Source: Sphingomonas baiyangensis (GTDB taxonomy: Bacteria > Pseudomonadota > Alphaproteobacteria > Sphingomonadales > Sphingomonadaceae). Taken from it: a stretch of DNA of 64,000 nt. How positions within the stretch are numbered: position 1 is the stretch's first letter; each line of letters opens with the position of its first letter. The notes under the pieces are model-generated. The model searched no databases. It was not told where the DNA came from and saw only the letters and a program-made list of their open reading frames with translations. The position numbers and the translations under genes were made by a program. Location of the stretch: the NCBI RefSeq assembly GCF_005144715.1, contig NZ_SWKR01000001.1, forward strand, positions 310,001 to 374,000, given 5' to 3'. Shown here piece by piece: positions 29,169-37,563 of the stretch.

Positions 29169-30785
29169 TCAGTTGAACGAGAAGCCGGGCGCGGCTTCGC
29201 TCGCGGCCTTCTTCGATCGCTTGGCATCGCGCGCATCGTCGCGCGGGGCGGGCGCGATCGCGGCGGGCGTCTCGGCACCCACCGGCAGGCCGGGGCCTGC
29301 AGGCAGCGCGGGCGCGACGGCGCCGATGCTGGGTGCCGCCTGCACCGGCGGCGCCATGCTCGGCTTGGGTCGCTCGCCGCCCGTCGTGCCGCCGCCCAGC
29401 TGGCCTAGCAGGATGCGCTCGACATCGGTGGGCGTCTTGTAGCCATCGGTCGGCAGCGCGATCGAATTGGCGTCGACGGGCTGCACCAGATAGGGAGTGA
29501 CGACGATCACCAGCTCGGTCTCGTTGCGGCGAAAGCCGTTCGAGCGGAACAGCGCGCCGAGGATCGGCACGTCGCCGAGCCCCGGCGTCTTCTCGATCTG
29601 ATTGTTGTGCGTGTTCTGCAACAGCCCGCCGATCATGAAGCTCTGGCCCGAGCCAAGCTCGATCGTCGTCTCGGCGCGGCGCGTGGTGAGGCCGGGAACC
29701 TGCACGCCACCGATGGTAACGGCGCCGGCGGCCGAAAGCTCGGACACTTCGGGGCGTACGCGCAGCGAGATGCGGCCATCGGCCAGCACCGTCGGCGTAT
29801 AGGCAAGGCTCACGCCATATTGGCGAAACTGCACCGATACCGCGCCGAAACCTTGGCTGATCGGGATCGGGATTTCGCCGCCGGCGAGGAAGGTGGCGGT
29901 CTCGCCCGAAAGTGCCGTGAGATTGGGGTTGGCGAGCGTCGTCACCTGGCCGATCGTCTCGCCCAGATCGAGCGAGGCGAGCAGATCGGTGCCGAGGAAG
30001 CGGCCTGCGGCTCCCAGCAGCGTGCTGCCTTCCTGCGGTGCGGGGAACTGATAGAGCGTATCGCCGGGCCGCGCGCCATTGGCGTCGACGGGCGCGCCCG
30101 GAAGCCCCGGAACGCCCGGCACCGTGGAGATGCCACCGCCCTGCCGCCCGCGCGCGATGCCGAAGATAAACGGCCCGCCGTCACGATTGGTGATGTTGGT
30201 GCCGATATTCTTCAGGTAGCTGCGGCTCACCTCGGCGATGCGCACCTGAAGATTGACCTGCAGCGGCGTCGCGGTGCGCAGCCGCGAGACGACCTGCACG
30301 CCTTCGCCCACCATCGCCTGCACCAGCCGCTCGGCCTCGGCGCCATCGGCGGGGTTGGCGATCGTGCCTGTCAGCAGCACCAGCCCGTTCATCGGCGTGG
30401 CGGTGATCTTGGCATCGGGCATCGCCAGGTTGAGCATCGCGCCCAGCGAATCGATGTTGTTGCCCACGCGCAGCGACGACGAATAGGCCACCTTGCCCGC
30501 CTTGGTGACGGCATAGACCGTGGTCTCGCCCGCCGCCTTGCCGAACACCCAGAACTGCGTCGGCGAGCGCACCGTCACGTCGGCGATCGCATCGGACGCC
30601 ACGAACACGTCGGTGATCGGCTCGCGCACCGTGACCAGCCGGCCGCGGCCGGTGCCCAGTTGCAGCGTCTCGTTCGGCGCGCTCACGCTCTGCGCGGCGA
30701 TCGGCACGCTGGCGCCTCCCAGCGCCGCGGTGGCGACCGCGCAGGCAAGCGCCGTGCGCAGCATCGAAGAACGAATCCTCGCCAT
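29169..30785 (-). CDS. cpaC: CpaC/RcpA outer-membrane secretin of Tad pilus
   Basis: Protein of 538 residues with a signal peptide (MARIRSSMLRTALACAVATAALGGASVPIAAQ). A pilus/secretin N-terminal domain (GRGRLVTVREPITDVFVASDAIADV) and a BON-like segment are followed by the secretin core: GETATFLAGGEIPIPISQ, YGVSLAYTPTVL, RVRPEVSEL, RAETTIELGSGQSFMIGGLL, and KTPGLGDVPILGALFRS. It forms the gated outer-membrane channel for the pilus. The C-terminal about 70 residues are Pro/Ala-rich and probably disordered. One base separates it from cpaB. Confidence 0.93.
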   Translation of the reverse strand: MARIRSSMLRTALACAVATAALGGASVPIAAQSVSAPNETLQLGTGRGRLVTVREPITDVFVASDAIADVTVRSPTQFWVFGKAAGETTVYAVTKAGKVAYSSSLRVGNNIDSLGAMLNLAMPDAKITATPMNGLVLLTGTIANPADGAEAERLVQAMVGEGVQVVSRLRTATPLQVNLQVRIAEVSRSYLKNIGTNITNRDGGPFIFGIARGRQGGGISTVPGVPGLPGAPVDANGARPGDTLYQFPAPQEGSTLLGAAGRFLGTDLLASLDLGETIGQVTTLANPNLTALSGETATFLAGGEIPIPISQGFGAVSVQFRQYGVSLAYTPTVLADGRISLRVRPEVSELSAAGAVTIGGVQVPGLTTRRAETTIELGSGQSFMIGGLLQNTHNNQIEKTPGLGDVPILGALFRSNGFRRNETELVIVVTPYLVQPVDANSIALPTDGYKTPTDVERILLGQLGGGTTGGERPKPSMAPPVQAAPSIGAVAPALPAGPGLPVGAETPAAIAPAPRDDARDAKRSKKAASEAAPGFSFN

Positions 30786-30786
30786 G

Positions 30787-31824
30787 TTACTTCTTCCCCC
30801 CAACTTCGACTTCGCTCACGGCACCGCCGCGTGCGACCCGAACCACCGGTCCCTTGACCACTGCCGGCGCGCCGCCGGGAAATGCTCCCGCCCCGGGTGC
30901 CGCCGCCATTGCCGGCGCGGCGCTTTCGGCCGCGCGTCCAGGCACCGTCGCGCGCTGGAAGCGCGATACGTCGGCGCCCGTCGAAAAGCTGGTGCGACCC
31001 TCGATCGGACGCGCCGCGACCTGCGCCAGCATCGCCTTTTCGGCCGCCGGATCATCGGTCTCGGGCACCTGCACCTCGCCATTGGCGATCGCTTCCTCGA
31101 GCTCGGCCGAATTATCGGCGATCGAGCGCAGCGACAGGCTGAGGCTGCCGACGGTCTGCGCGACGGCGATCTTCTCGGCGATGCGCGGCGTCACCTCGAC
31201 CGTGACGGTCGAATAGGTGCTCACCACGGTGTTGCCATTCTCGTCGGTCTGCTTGTCGGCGCGCTGGTCGGTCGCGAGCACGCGGAGATTCTTGAGCACC
31301 GTTTCGGATGCGCGCAGCGGCGGGCCATCGCCGCCGCCCTGCACCGACTGGGTGAGGATCAGGTCGACGCGGTCGCCCGGGAACACGAAGCCCGCGACCG
31401 CGCTCTGCGCCGAAACGGGCACGGTGACGGCGCGCATCCCGGCGCCGAGTGCCGCCGCCAGGAAGCCGCGATCGCCGGGCTTCACCAGCGCACCCTGCGA
31501 AATGGGCTGGCCGGCGGGGATCGCGAAGCGCACGACAGTGCCCTGCAACGCCTTCAGATCGACCGCGCCTTCAAGATGATAGGCGTTCTCGATCAGCTCT
31601 TCGGGCCAGGGCTGGAAGCGCATCGATTCGGGATCGAGGATGGTGCCGACGGGCAGCGCGCGCGTGGCCACCAGCACCTTCTTCGAATTGACCGGCGGCG
31701 CCTCGGGCGCCACTGCGCCGGCGACAGGCGCCGCGGCACCCATCATCAGCGACCGCGCCATGAACGCCGTGATCGCCGCGACGATCAGCGCACCCACCAA
31801 CAGAATGATTTTCCGTCCATCCAT
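30787..31824 (-). CDS. cpaB: CpaB/RcpC Flp pilus assembly protein
   Basis: Protein of 345 residues. A single N-terminal helix (IILLVGALIVAAITAFMA) anchors it to the membrane. The SAF-like domain (KKVLVATRALPVGTILDPESMRFQPWPE) and the RcpC segment (GMRAVTVPVSAQSAVAGFVFPGDRVDLILTQ, VEVTPRIAEKIAVAQTVGSLSLSLR) identify it. It works with the secretin in the periplasm. The ATG at 31824 opens the cpaB-tadC run; the octamer TTAACCAT lies on the same strand 60 bases before it, within the 3' end of cpaA. Confidence 0.92.
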   Translation of the reverse strand: MDGRKIILLVGALIVAAITAFMARSLMMGAAAPVAGAVAPEAPPVNSKKVLVATRALPVGTILDPESMRFQPWPEELIENAYHLEGAVDLKALQGTVVRFAIPAGQPISQGALVKPGDRGFLAAALGAGMRAVTVPVSAQSAVAGFVFPGDRVDLILTQSVQGGGDGPPLRASETVLKNLRVLATDQRADKQTDENGNTVVSTYSTVTVEVTPRIAEKIAVAQTVGSLSLSLRSIADNSAELEEAIANGEVQVPETDDPAAEKAMLAQVAARPIEGRTSFSTGADVSRFQRATVPGRAAESAAPAMAAAPGAGAFPGGAPAVVKGPVVRVARGGAVSEVEVGGKK

Positions 31825-31874
31825 GACGCTTCGGGCCTTTCGGAGAGCTGGCCGGTTGTTCTGGCGTCAACCAG

Positions 31875-32345
31875 TCAACCAAAATGGTTAAGAAGTGGTT
31901 GGTGAAGTGAAAGAAGCGCCGCGCAGGCGATCGCGACGCCGTAGGGAATCTCGGGACTGCCCGGTTTTTGCGCGCGGCGATGCTCGATCAGCATCGCCAG
32001 CGTGATCGCGCCGCCCAGCACCGACATGAGCAGCAGCAGGTCGAAAAATGCGCCGAGCGGGAACCACAGCGCGAGCGCCGCGATCATCTTGACGTCGCCG
32101 CCGCCCATCATGCCCGCGGCGAAGGCAGCGGCGAACAGCGCGAACACGCCGATCGCCACGCCGATCTGGATAGCGGCCCCCGGCCACGCCTCGAGCCCGA
32201 TCGCCCACCACCATAGTGGCGCGGCCAGCGCGATGGCGGCATTCTTCCAGTTGGCGATCTCGCGCTTGCGCACGTCCTCGATGCCTGCCGACAGCAGCAG
32301 CGCGGCCAATGCGACCGGCATCACGAAGCGCAAGACGTCCCCCAT
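31875..32345 (-). CDS. cpaA: CpaA-type prepilin peptidase (A24)
   Basis: Membrane Asp protease of 156 residues with about six helices, the short form without the methyltransferase domain. The catalytic Asp residues are in GIEDVRKREIANW and in MMGGGDVKMIAALALW (GxGD motif). It processes the Flp prepilin and TadE/F pseudopilins. ATG 32345 is chosen; a GTG at 32387 in frame would overlap the divergent hydrolase promoter. It precedes cpaB by 50 bases. No Flp pilin gene lies next to it. Confidence 0.88.
   Translation of the reverse strand: MGDVLRFVMPVALAALLLSAGIEDVRKREIANWKNAAIALAAPLWWWAIGLEAWPGAAIQIGVAIGVFALFAAAFAAGMMGGGDVKMIAALALWFPLGAFFDLLLLMSVLGGAITLAMLIEHRRAQKPGSPEIPYGVAIACAALLSLHQPLLNHFG
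31884..31891 (-). promoter_or_regulatory. TTAACCAT octamer upstream of cpaB
   Basis: Sense-strand TTAACCAT, 60 bases before the cpaB ATG, inside the last codons of cpaA. It is identical in sequence, orientation and distance to the octamer before ccrM. TTAACC-type half-sites are associated with CtrA in Caulobacter; control of the pilus operon by CtrA is inferred. Confidence 0.35.
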
Positions 32346-32392
32346 CGCATCAAGCCTAGACGCGATGGCTTGCCAAAACGTAACCACCGCAA

Positions 32393-33334
32393 ATGGCCGA
32401 ATCGCGCGCGCTTCAGCGCAGCTACCCCACCGACGCTCGCATGACGCGCTGGCATGCTCCCGATGGCTGGGACCATCGCCGCTTCGACTGGCCCGTGGCG
32501 CCGGGCACGCCGCCGCGCGGGCGCATCCTGTTCCAGGCCGGGCGCGGCGACATGTTCGAGAAATATCTCGAAAGCTTCGCCCACTGGCGCGCGTGCGGTT
32601 GGAGCGTCACCAGCTTCGACTGGCGCGGCCAGGGCGGATCGGGGCGCTGCTCGCCGCGCGCGCATTGCGGTCATGTCGAACGATTTGCCGACTATCACGC
32701 CGACCTCGCCGCCTTCTGGGCAATGTGGCGCGCCGAGGGCGATGGGCCTACGATCGCAATCGGCCATTCGATGGGCGGTTTCCTGCTGCTGCGCGGGCTG
32801 GTCGACGGCGCGGTGACGCCCGATGGTGCGGTGTTCGTCGCGCCGATGCTGGGATTGAAGGGCCCGCTTGGGCCGCGACTGGCGGCGCGGCTGGCCCGCT
32901 GGATGCGCGCGCTCGGCGATCCCGCGCGCCCGGCATGGAAGGGCAATGAACGCCCCGCCACCACCGAAACGCGCCAGTCGCTGCTCACACGCGACACCGA
33001 TCGCTACGAGGACGAGCTGCACTGGCAGCAGGCCGATCGCACGCTGATGACCGGCCCGCCAAGCTGGAACTGGGTAGCCGAGGCCTTTGCCGGGACGCTG
33101 GCGCTCGCCGACGATCCGCGGCTCGACGCGATGCGCGTGCCGCTCCTGGCGCTGGTTGCCGAGGCCGATGGCCTTGTCGATGCACGCGCGGCGCTGGCGA
33201 TCCTTTCGAAGCTGCCGGATGCGCGCATCGAACGGTTCGGGCGCGAAACGGCGCACGAGATCCTGCGCGAGGCCGATCCGGTGCGCGATCGCGCGCTGGC
33301 AGCGATCGATGGCTTTCTGGACGCGCGGACATGA
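32393..33334 (+). CDS. Alpha/beta hydrolase (lysophospholipase-like)
   Basis: Protein of 313 residues of the Hydrolase_4/serine aminopeptidase S33 group. The nucleophile elbow is AIGHSMGGFLLLRG at about residue 123; FDWRGQGGSGR is the conserved strand-loop before it. The acid is probably in LVAEADGLVDA and the His in FGRETAHEILRE. It lacks a signal peptide. Monoacylglycerol or lysophospholipid hydrolysis is the usual role, but the substrate is not determined by sequence. Its stop overlaps the next gene by 4 bases, so both belong to one transcript. Confidence 0.85.
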   Translation: MAESRALQRSYPTDARMTRWHAPDGWDHRRFDWPVAPGTPPRGRILFQAGRGDMFEKYLESFAHWRACGWSVTSFDWRGQGGSGRCSPRAHCGHVERFADYHADLAAFWAMWRAEGDGPTIAIGHSMGGFLLLRGLVDGAVTPDGAVFVAPMLGLKGPLGPRLAARLARWMRALGDPARPAWKGNERPATTETRQSLLTRDTDRYEDELHWQQADRTLMTGPPSWNWVAEAFAGTLALADDPRLDAMRVPLLALVAEADGLVDARAALAILSKLPDARIERFGRETAHEILREADPVRDRALAAIDGFLDART

Positions 33335-34437
33335 GCACGGCGTTCGACATCGCCATCGTCGGCGGCGGCATCGCCGGCGCAAGCCTGGCGGGCGCGATCG
33401 GTCGCGATGCGCGCGTGCTGCTGCTCGAGGCCGAGGATCAGCCGGGCTATCACGCCACCGGGCGCTCGGCGGCCTTCTGGTCCGAGACCTATGGCGGCCC
33501 CGCGATCCAGCCGCTCACCACCGCTTCGGGGCCGATGCTGCGCGAGCCCCCCGACTGGCTTGGCGGCGAAACCTTCCTTGCGCCGCGCGGCGAACTATTC
33601 ATCGCCGCCGACGACGATGCCGCCGCGCTCGACGCGTTCGTCGCCGAGTTCGCGGGCACCGGCGTCGCGCTCGAACGCGTCGATCCGCGCGTCATGCTGC
33701 CGGGGCTGCGGCCGCACTGGACGCTCGGCGTCTATGAGCCGACCTGCATGGATATCGACGTCGCGCGCCTGCACGCAGCCTATCTCGCGCTGGCACGCCG
33801 ATCGGGCGCGCGGATCGAAACCGGCGCGGCACTGGTTGCGGCATGCCGGTCGGGCGAAATCTGGCAACTCGAGACGCGCGCGGGTGCTTTCGGGGCCGCG
33901 ATCCTCGTCGACGCCGCCGGTGCCTGGGCCGATTCGGTCGCGGGGATGGCGGGCGTGGCGCCGCTCGGTATCGCGCCGCTGCGTCGCACGATGGTGCAAC
34001 TGCGTGTCGATCCGCCGATGGCCGCCGACGCGCCGCTGGTGCGCGACGGGCGCGACCGTTTCTACTTCAAGCCCGAAAGCGGCCGTGTCTGGCTGTCACC
34101 GCATGACGAGGTGCCCGATGCCCCACGCGACGCGGCCCCCGAGGAGATCGACGTGGCGGTGGCGATCGACCGCTTCGAGAGCGCGGTTGACTGGCGGATC
34201 GAGGCAGTCGAGCGGCGCTGGGCGGGGCTGCGCAGCTTCGCGCCCGATCGCCTGCCTGTCTATGGTTTCGATCCCACGGCCGAGGGCTTCTTCTGGTTCG
34301 CCGGGCAAGGTGGCTTCGGCATCCAGACCGCTCCCGCAGCGGCGGCGCTCGCGGCCTCGCTGCTCACTGGCGCCGCACCGCCTGCATGGCTGGCAGGCGT
34401 CGATCCGACGATGTACGCGCCCGCGCGGCTGCGCTGA
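33331..34437 (+). CDS. FAD-dependent oxidoreductase (D-amino-acid oxidase family)
   Basis: Protein of 368 residues. The N-terminal dinucleotide fold is FDIAIVGGGIAGASLAGAIG with LLLEAEDQPGYHATGRSAAF, and the C-terminal FAD contact is FWFAGQGGFGIQTAPAAAALAA. The family oxidises amines such as glycine, sarcosine or D-amino acids, or dehydrogenates related compounds. A short variant compared with GlpD; no iron-sulfur or second domain is seen. Start overlaps the hydrolase stop by 4 bases. The substrate is unknown. Confidence 0.88.
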   Translation: MSTAFDIAIVGGGIAGASLAGAIGRDARVLLLEAEDQPGYHATGRSAAFWSETYGGPAIQPLTTASGPMLREPPDWLGGETFLAPRGELFIAADDDAAALDAFVAEFAGTGVALERVDPRVMLPGLRPHWTLGVYEPTCMDIDVARLHAAYLALARRSGARIETGAALVAACRSGEIWQLETRAGAFGAAILVDAAGAWADSVAGMAGVAPLGIAPLRRTMVQLRVDPPMAADAPLVRDGRDRFYFKPESGRVWLSPHDEVPDAPRDAAPEEIDVAVAIDRFESAVDWRIEAVERRWAGLRSFAPDRLPVYGFDPTAEGFFWFAGQGGFGIQTAPAAAALAASLLTGAAPPAWLAGVDPTMYAPARLR

Positions 34438-34443
34438 CGCACG

Positions 34444-34935
34444 CTATTCGGCGGCGCGCAGCCCACCCGCCTCGGCGACGTCCTCGGGCAGCGCCCATAC
34501 CAGATCGCCCTTGTCGAGCGCGCGGCCATCGTGACTCATCACCTGCACCGGGGCGATCGGCTTGCGGTCGCGCGTGTCTACCAGCACCGGCGTCGCGGGC
34601 GTGCCCGTTTCCCACCGCTCGCCCCATTGCCTAAGCGCCACCATCGTCGGCAGCAGCGCAAAGCCCTTGTCGGTCAGGCGATATTCGATCTTGCGGCGAT
34701 CGTCGGCAACGGGCGTCCGCGCAAGGATGCCGTGGTCGACCAGCCGGCCCAGCCGGTTGGCGAGGATGTTGCGCGCAATGCCCAGCTCGGACTGGAACTC
34801 CTCGAAATGATGGAGGCCGTTGAAGCTGGCGCGCAGGATAAGGAACGACCAACGCTCGCCCATCGCCTCCAGCGCCGCCGGAAGGCTGCACTTGTTGGCG
34901 AGTTCGCGCAGTGGTTCGCGCAGTCCGTTACCCAT
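34444..34935 (-). CDS. HxlR-family transcriptional regulator
   Basis: Protein of 163 residues. The winged-helix domain CSLPAALEAMGERWSFLILRASFNGLHHFEEFQSELGIARNILANRL with RKIEYRLTDKGFALLPTMVALRQWGERW is a typical HxlR domain with the conserved N-terminal Cys. The C-terminal about 50 residues are an extension (RDRKPIAPVQVM ... LVWALPEDVAEAGG) seen in some members. It converges on the FAD oxidoreductase (6-base gap). No binding site could be identified. Confidence 0.88.
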   Translation of the reverse strand: MGNGLREPLRELANKCSLPAALEAMGERWSFLILRASFNGLHHFEEFQSELGIARNILANRLGRLVDHGILARTPVADDRRKIEYRLTDKGFALLPTMVALRQWGERWETGTPATPVLVDTRDRKPIAPVQVMSHDGRALDKGDLVWALPEDVAEAGGLRAAE

Positions 34936-35068
34936 ATCAGTCTCTTATCGCCATTTGCGCGTCATGGAAACGCAACAGATATTTTGCTTCGCAGCATAGG
35001 TTTCTAGTTGCAACCGGAAACTGACCGGCGTAGGTGGCGAATCGCAACCGATCCTCAGGAGAACGCTC

Positions 35069-35365
35069 ATGCGCAGCCTCGTCGTTACCGCCGCCGCCCT
35101 CGCCTTCGCGCTCCCCGCTACCGCCGCGCCCACCGGCCAGTATCGCGCGACCTTCGCCGAAGCGCCGGCAAAGGCCAGTTTCGTGACGCGCAACACCATC
35201 TGGAAGTGCACCGGCGCCACCTGCGTCGCGCCGCGCAACGGCGCGCGCGATGCGATCATGTGCGAGCTGGCCGCGCGTGAGGCCGGCACGTTGCAGAGCT
35301 TCGCCGTCGCCGACGCCGTGTTCGATGCCGATGCGCTTGCCAAGTGCAACGCCCGCGCGCGCTGA
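35069..35365 (+). CDS. Small secreted protein (CC_3452-like)
   Basis: Protein of 98 residues. The signal peptide is MRSLVVTAAALAFALPATAAP. The mature part (QYRATFAEAP ... RNTIWKCTGATCVAPRNGARDAIMCELAAREAGTL ... LAKCNARAR) has four Cys, probably two disulfides in the periplasm. It resembles a small alphaproteobacterial family named after Caulobacter CC_3452, with the W-x-C-x4-C pattern; function unknown. An AGGAGA-like ribosome site precedes it, and a strong hairpin follows. Confidence 0.75.
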   Translation: MRSLVVTAAALAFALPATAAPTGQYRATFAEAPAKASFVTRNTIWKCTGATCVAPRNGARDAIMCELAAREAGTLQSFAVADAVFDADALAKCNARAR

Positions 35366-35386
35366 GCGCGGCGCCGTGACGTGAAA

Positions 35387-35421
35387 GCCACCCCGGCGGC
35401 AAAACACGCCGTCGGGGTGGC
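35387..35421 (+). terminator. Strong hairpin between small secreted gene and rsh
   Basis: Arms GCCACCCCGGCGGC and GCCGTCGGGGTGGC pair over 14 bases with one G-U wobble, loop AAAACAC. CATTTG follows, a short T-run. It probably ends the upstream transcript; being 53 bases before the rsh start it could also be a 5' leader structure of rsh. Confidence 0.6.
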
Positions 35422-35474
35422 GCATTTGCAGCACGGTGTTGCAAAGCAGCACGGCACGGCCCCATGTTACGCGC

Positions 35475-37559
35475 GTGCTGCGCCAATATGAACTCGTCGA
35501 TCGGGTGCTGAGCTACGATCCTACCGCCGACGAGGCGCTGCTCAATCGCGCCTATGTATTCTCGATGCATGCGCATGGCAGCCAGAAGCGCGCATCGGGC
35601 GATCCCTATTTCAGTCACCCGATCGAAGTCGCCGGCATCCTCACCGATCTTCGGCTCGACGACGAGACGATCGCCACCGCAATCCTGCACGACACGATCG
35701 AGGATACCGTCGCCACGCCCGAAGAGATATCGGCGCGCTTCGGCCCATCAGTCGCGCGGATGGTCGACGGCGTGACCAAATTGTCGAAGATCGAGGCGCA
35801 GACCGAAAGCCAGCGCGCGGCCGAGAATCTGCGCAAGTTCCTGTTGGCGATGTCCGACGACATCCGCGTGCTGCTGGTGAAGCTCGCTGACCGGCTGCAC
35901 AACATGCGCACGCTGCACCACATCGCCAATCCCGAGAAGCGGCGGCGCATCGCCAAGGAGACGATGGACATCTACGCGCCGCTCGCCGAGCGGATCGGGA
36001 TGTACGAGTTCATGAAGGAGATGCAGACGCTCGCCTTCCGCCAGCTCGAACCCGAGGCGTTCGAATCGATCAGCCGCCGCCTCGAATCGCTCAAGGACGG
36101 CGAGGACCGGATCGAGAAGATCGGCGGCGGACTGAAGCAGCTGTTGTCGCGCAGCGGCATCGAGGCGCAGGTCTCGGGGCGCGAGAAGCACCCCTATTCG
36201 ATCTGGAAGAAGATGTCCGAGCGGCACGTCAGCCTCGAGCAGCTGTCCGACATCATGGCATTCCGCGCGATCGTGCCGACCGAGGAGGAATGCTATCGCG
36301 CGCTCGGCGTCATCCATCGCAAGTGGCCGATGGTCCCCGGACGCTTCAAGGATTACATCTCGACACCAAAGCGCAACGGCTATCGCAGTCTCCACACCAG
36401 CGTGTTCCACGCGGGCGACACGCGCATCGAGATCCAGATCCGCACCGAGGCGATGCACGCCCAGGCCGAATACGGCCTCGCGGCGCATTGGGCCTACAAG
36501 CAGGATGCCGTGCGCCCCGACACGCAGATCCGCTGGATCCAGGATCTGGTCGAGATCCTCGACAATGCCGACAGCCCCGAGGAGCTGCTCGAACATACCA
36601 AGATGGCGATGTACCAGGATCGCATCTTCGCGTTCACGCCGCGCGGCGAGCTCATCCAGCTGCCCAAGGGCGCGACGCCCATCGACTTCGCCTATGCCGT
36701 CCACACCGATCTCGGCGATCAGTCGGTCGGCGCCAAGATCAACGGCCGCGTCGTGCCGTTGCGCACCGAAATCCAGAATGGCGATCAGGTGCAGATCCTG
36801 CGGTCGAAGGCGCAGACGCCGCAGGCCAACTGGCTGAACTTCGCGATCACCGGCAAGGCGCGCGCCGCGATCCGCCGCCACATCCGCCACAAGGAGCGCG
36901 ACGAGACGGTGGCGCTCGGCCACAAGCTCTATGACGATATCGTCGCCCGCCTGCCCGCCCCCGTCGGCCATGATGCGCTGGGCGATGCGCTCAAGCGGCT
37001 CAACCTAGCCGACGAGCCGGCGCTGATGGAAGCGATCGCGCGCCAGCAGGTGAGCGATTCCGATGTCATGGAAGCGCTGATGCCGGGCTCGGCCGAAGGC
37101 GCCGACACCGGCATGGCGCCGCAGCGCACCGCGATCTCGATCAAGGGGCTGACGCCGGGAATGGCGTTCACACTCGCCGATTGCTGCCGCCCCGTGCCCG
37201 GCGATCGCATCGTCGGCGTGCGGCGCCCCGGCCAGCCGATCGACGTGCACGTCATCAGCTGCCCGCGGCTCGAAGACGGCGAGGCGCTCGACTGGGTCGA
37301 CATCGCCTGGGGCGACAGGGCCGAAGGCGGCACCGCGCGCATTGCCGTCACGCTGCGCAACGAGCCCGGCGCACTCGGCGCGGTCGCCACAATCATCGGC
37401 GGCCACAAGGCGAACATCCTCGGCGTGCAGCTCGACAATCGCGACACCACGTTCCACACCAACACGATCGATCTCGAAGTGCGCGACGCGGCGCATCTCA
37501 TGAAGCTGCTGGCGGCACTGCGCGCAGCCGACGCCGTAAGCGCCGCGCAGCGGGCCTGA
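35475..37559 (+). CDS. rsh: Bifunctional (p)ppGpp synthetase/hydrolase Rsh
   Basis: Protein of 694 residues, RelA/SpoT homologue. The HD hydrolase domain (HAHGSQKRASGDPYFSHPIEV, ILHDTIEDT) is intact, and the synthetase domain has GRFKDYISTPKRNGYRSLHT and RTEAMHAQAEYGLAAHWAYK. TGS (FAFTPRGELIQLPKGATPIDF) and C-terminal ACT (RIAVTLRNEPGALGAVATII) domains follow. Alphaproteobacteria usually have this single enzyme for both (p)ppGpp synthesis and decay. The GTG at 35475 is chosen because family members begin MLRQYELVDRVL. Confidence 0.95.
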   Translation: MLRQYELVDRVLSYDPTADEALLNRAYVFSMHAHGSQKRASGDPYFSHPIEVAGILTDLRLDDETIATAILHDTIEDTVATPEEISARFGPSVARMVDGVTKLSKIEAQTESQRAAENLRKFLLAMSDDIRVLLVKLADRLHNMRTLHHIANPEKRRRIAKETMDIYAPLAERIGMYEFMKEMQTLAFRQLEPEAFESISRRLESLKDGEDRIEKIGGGLKQLLSRSGIEAQVSGREKHPYSIWKKMSERHVSLEQLSDIMAFRAIVPTEEECYRALGVIHRKWPMVPGRFKDYISTPKRNGYRSLHTSVFHAGDTRIEIQIRTEAMHAQAEYGLAAHWAYKQDAVRPDTQIRWIQDLVEILDNADSPEELLEHTKMAMYQDRIFAFTPRGELIQLPKGATPIDFAYAVHTDLGDQSVGAKINGRVVPLRTEIQNGDQVQILRSKAQTPQANWLNFAITGKARAAIRRHIRHKERDETVALGHKLYDDIVARLPAPVGHDALGDALKRLNLADEPALMEAIARQQVSDSDVMEALMPGSAEGADTGMAPQRTAISIKGLTPGMAFTLADCCRPVPGDRIVGVRRPGQPIDVHVISCPRLEDGEALDWVDIAWGDRAEGGTARIAVTLRNEPGALGAVATIIGGHKANILGVQLDNRDTTFHTNTIDLEVRDAAHLMKLLAALRAADAVSAAQRA

Positions 37560-37563
37560 TCGC

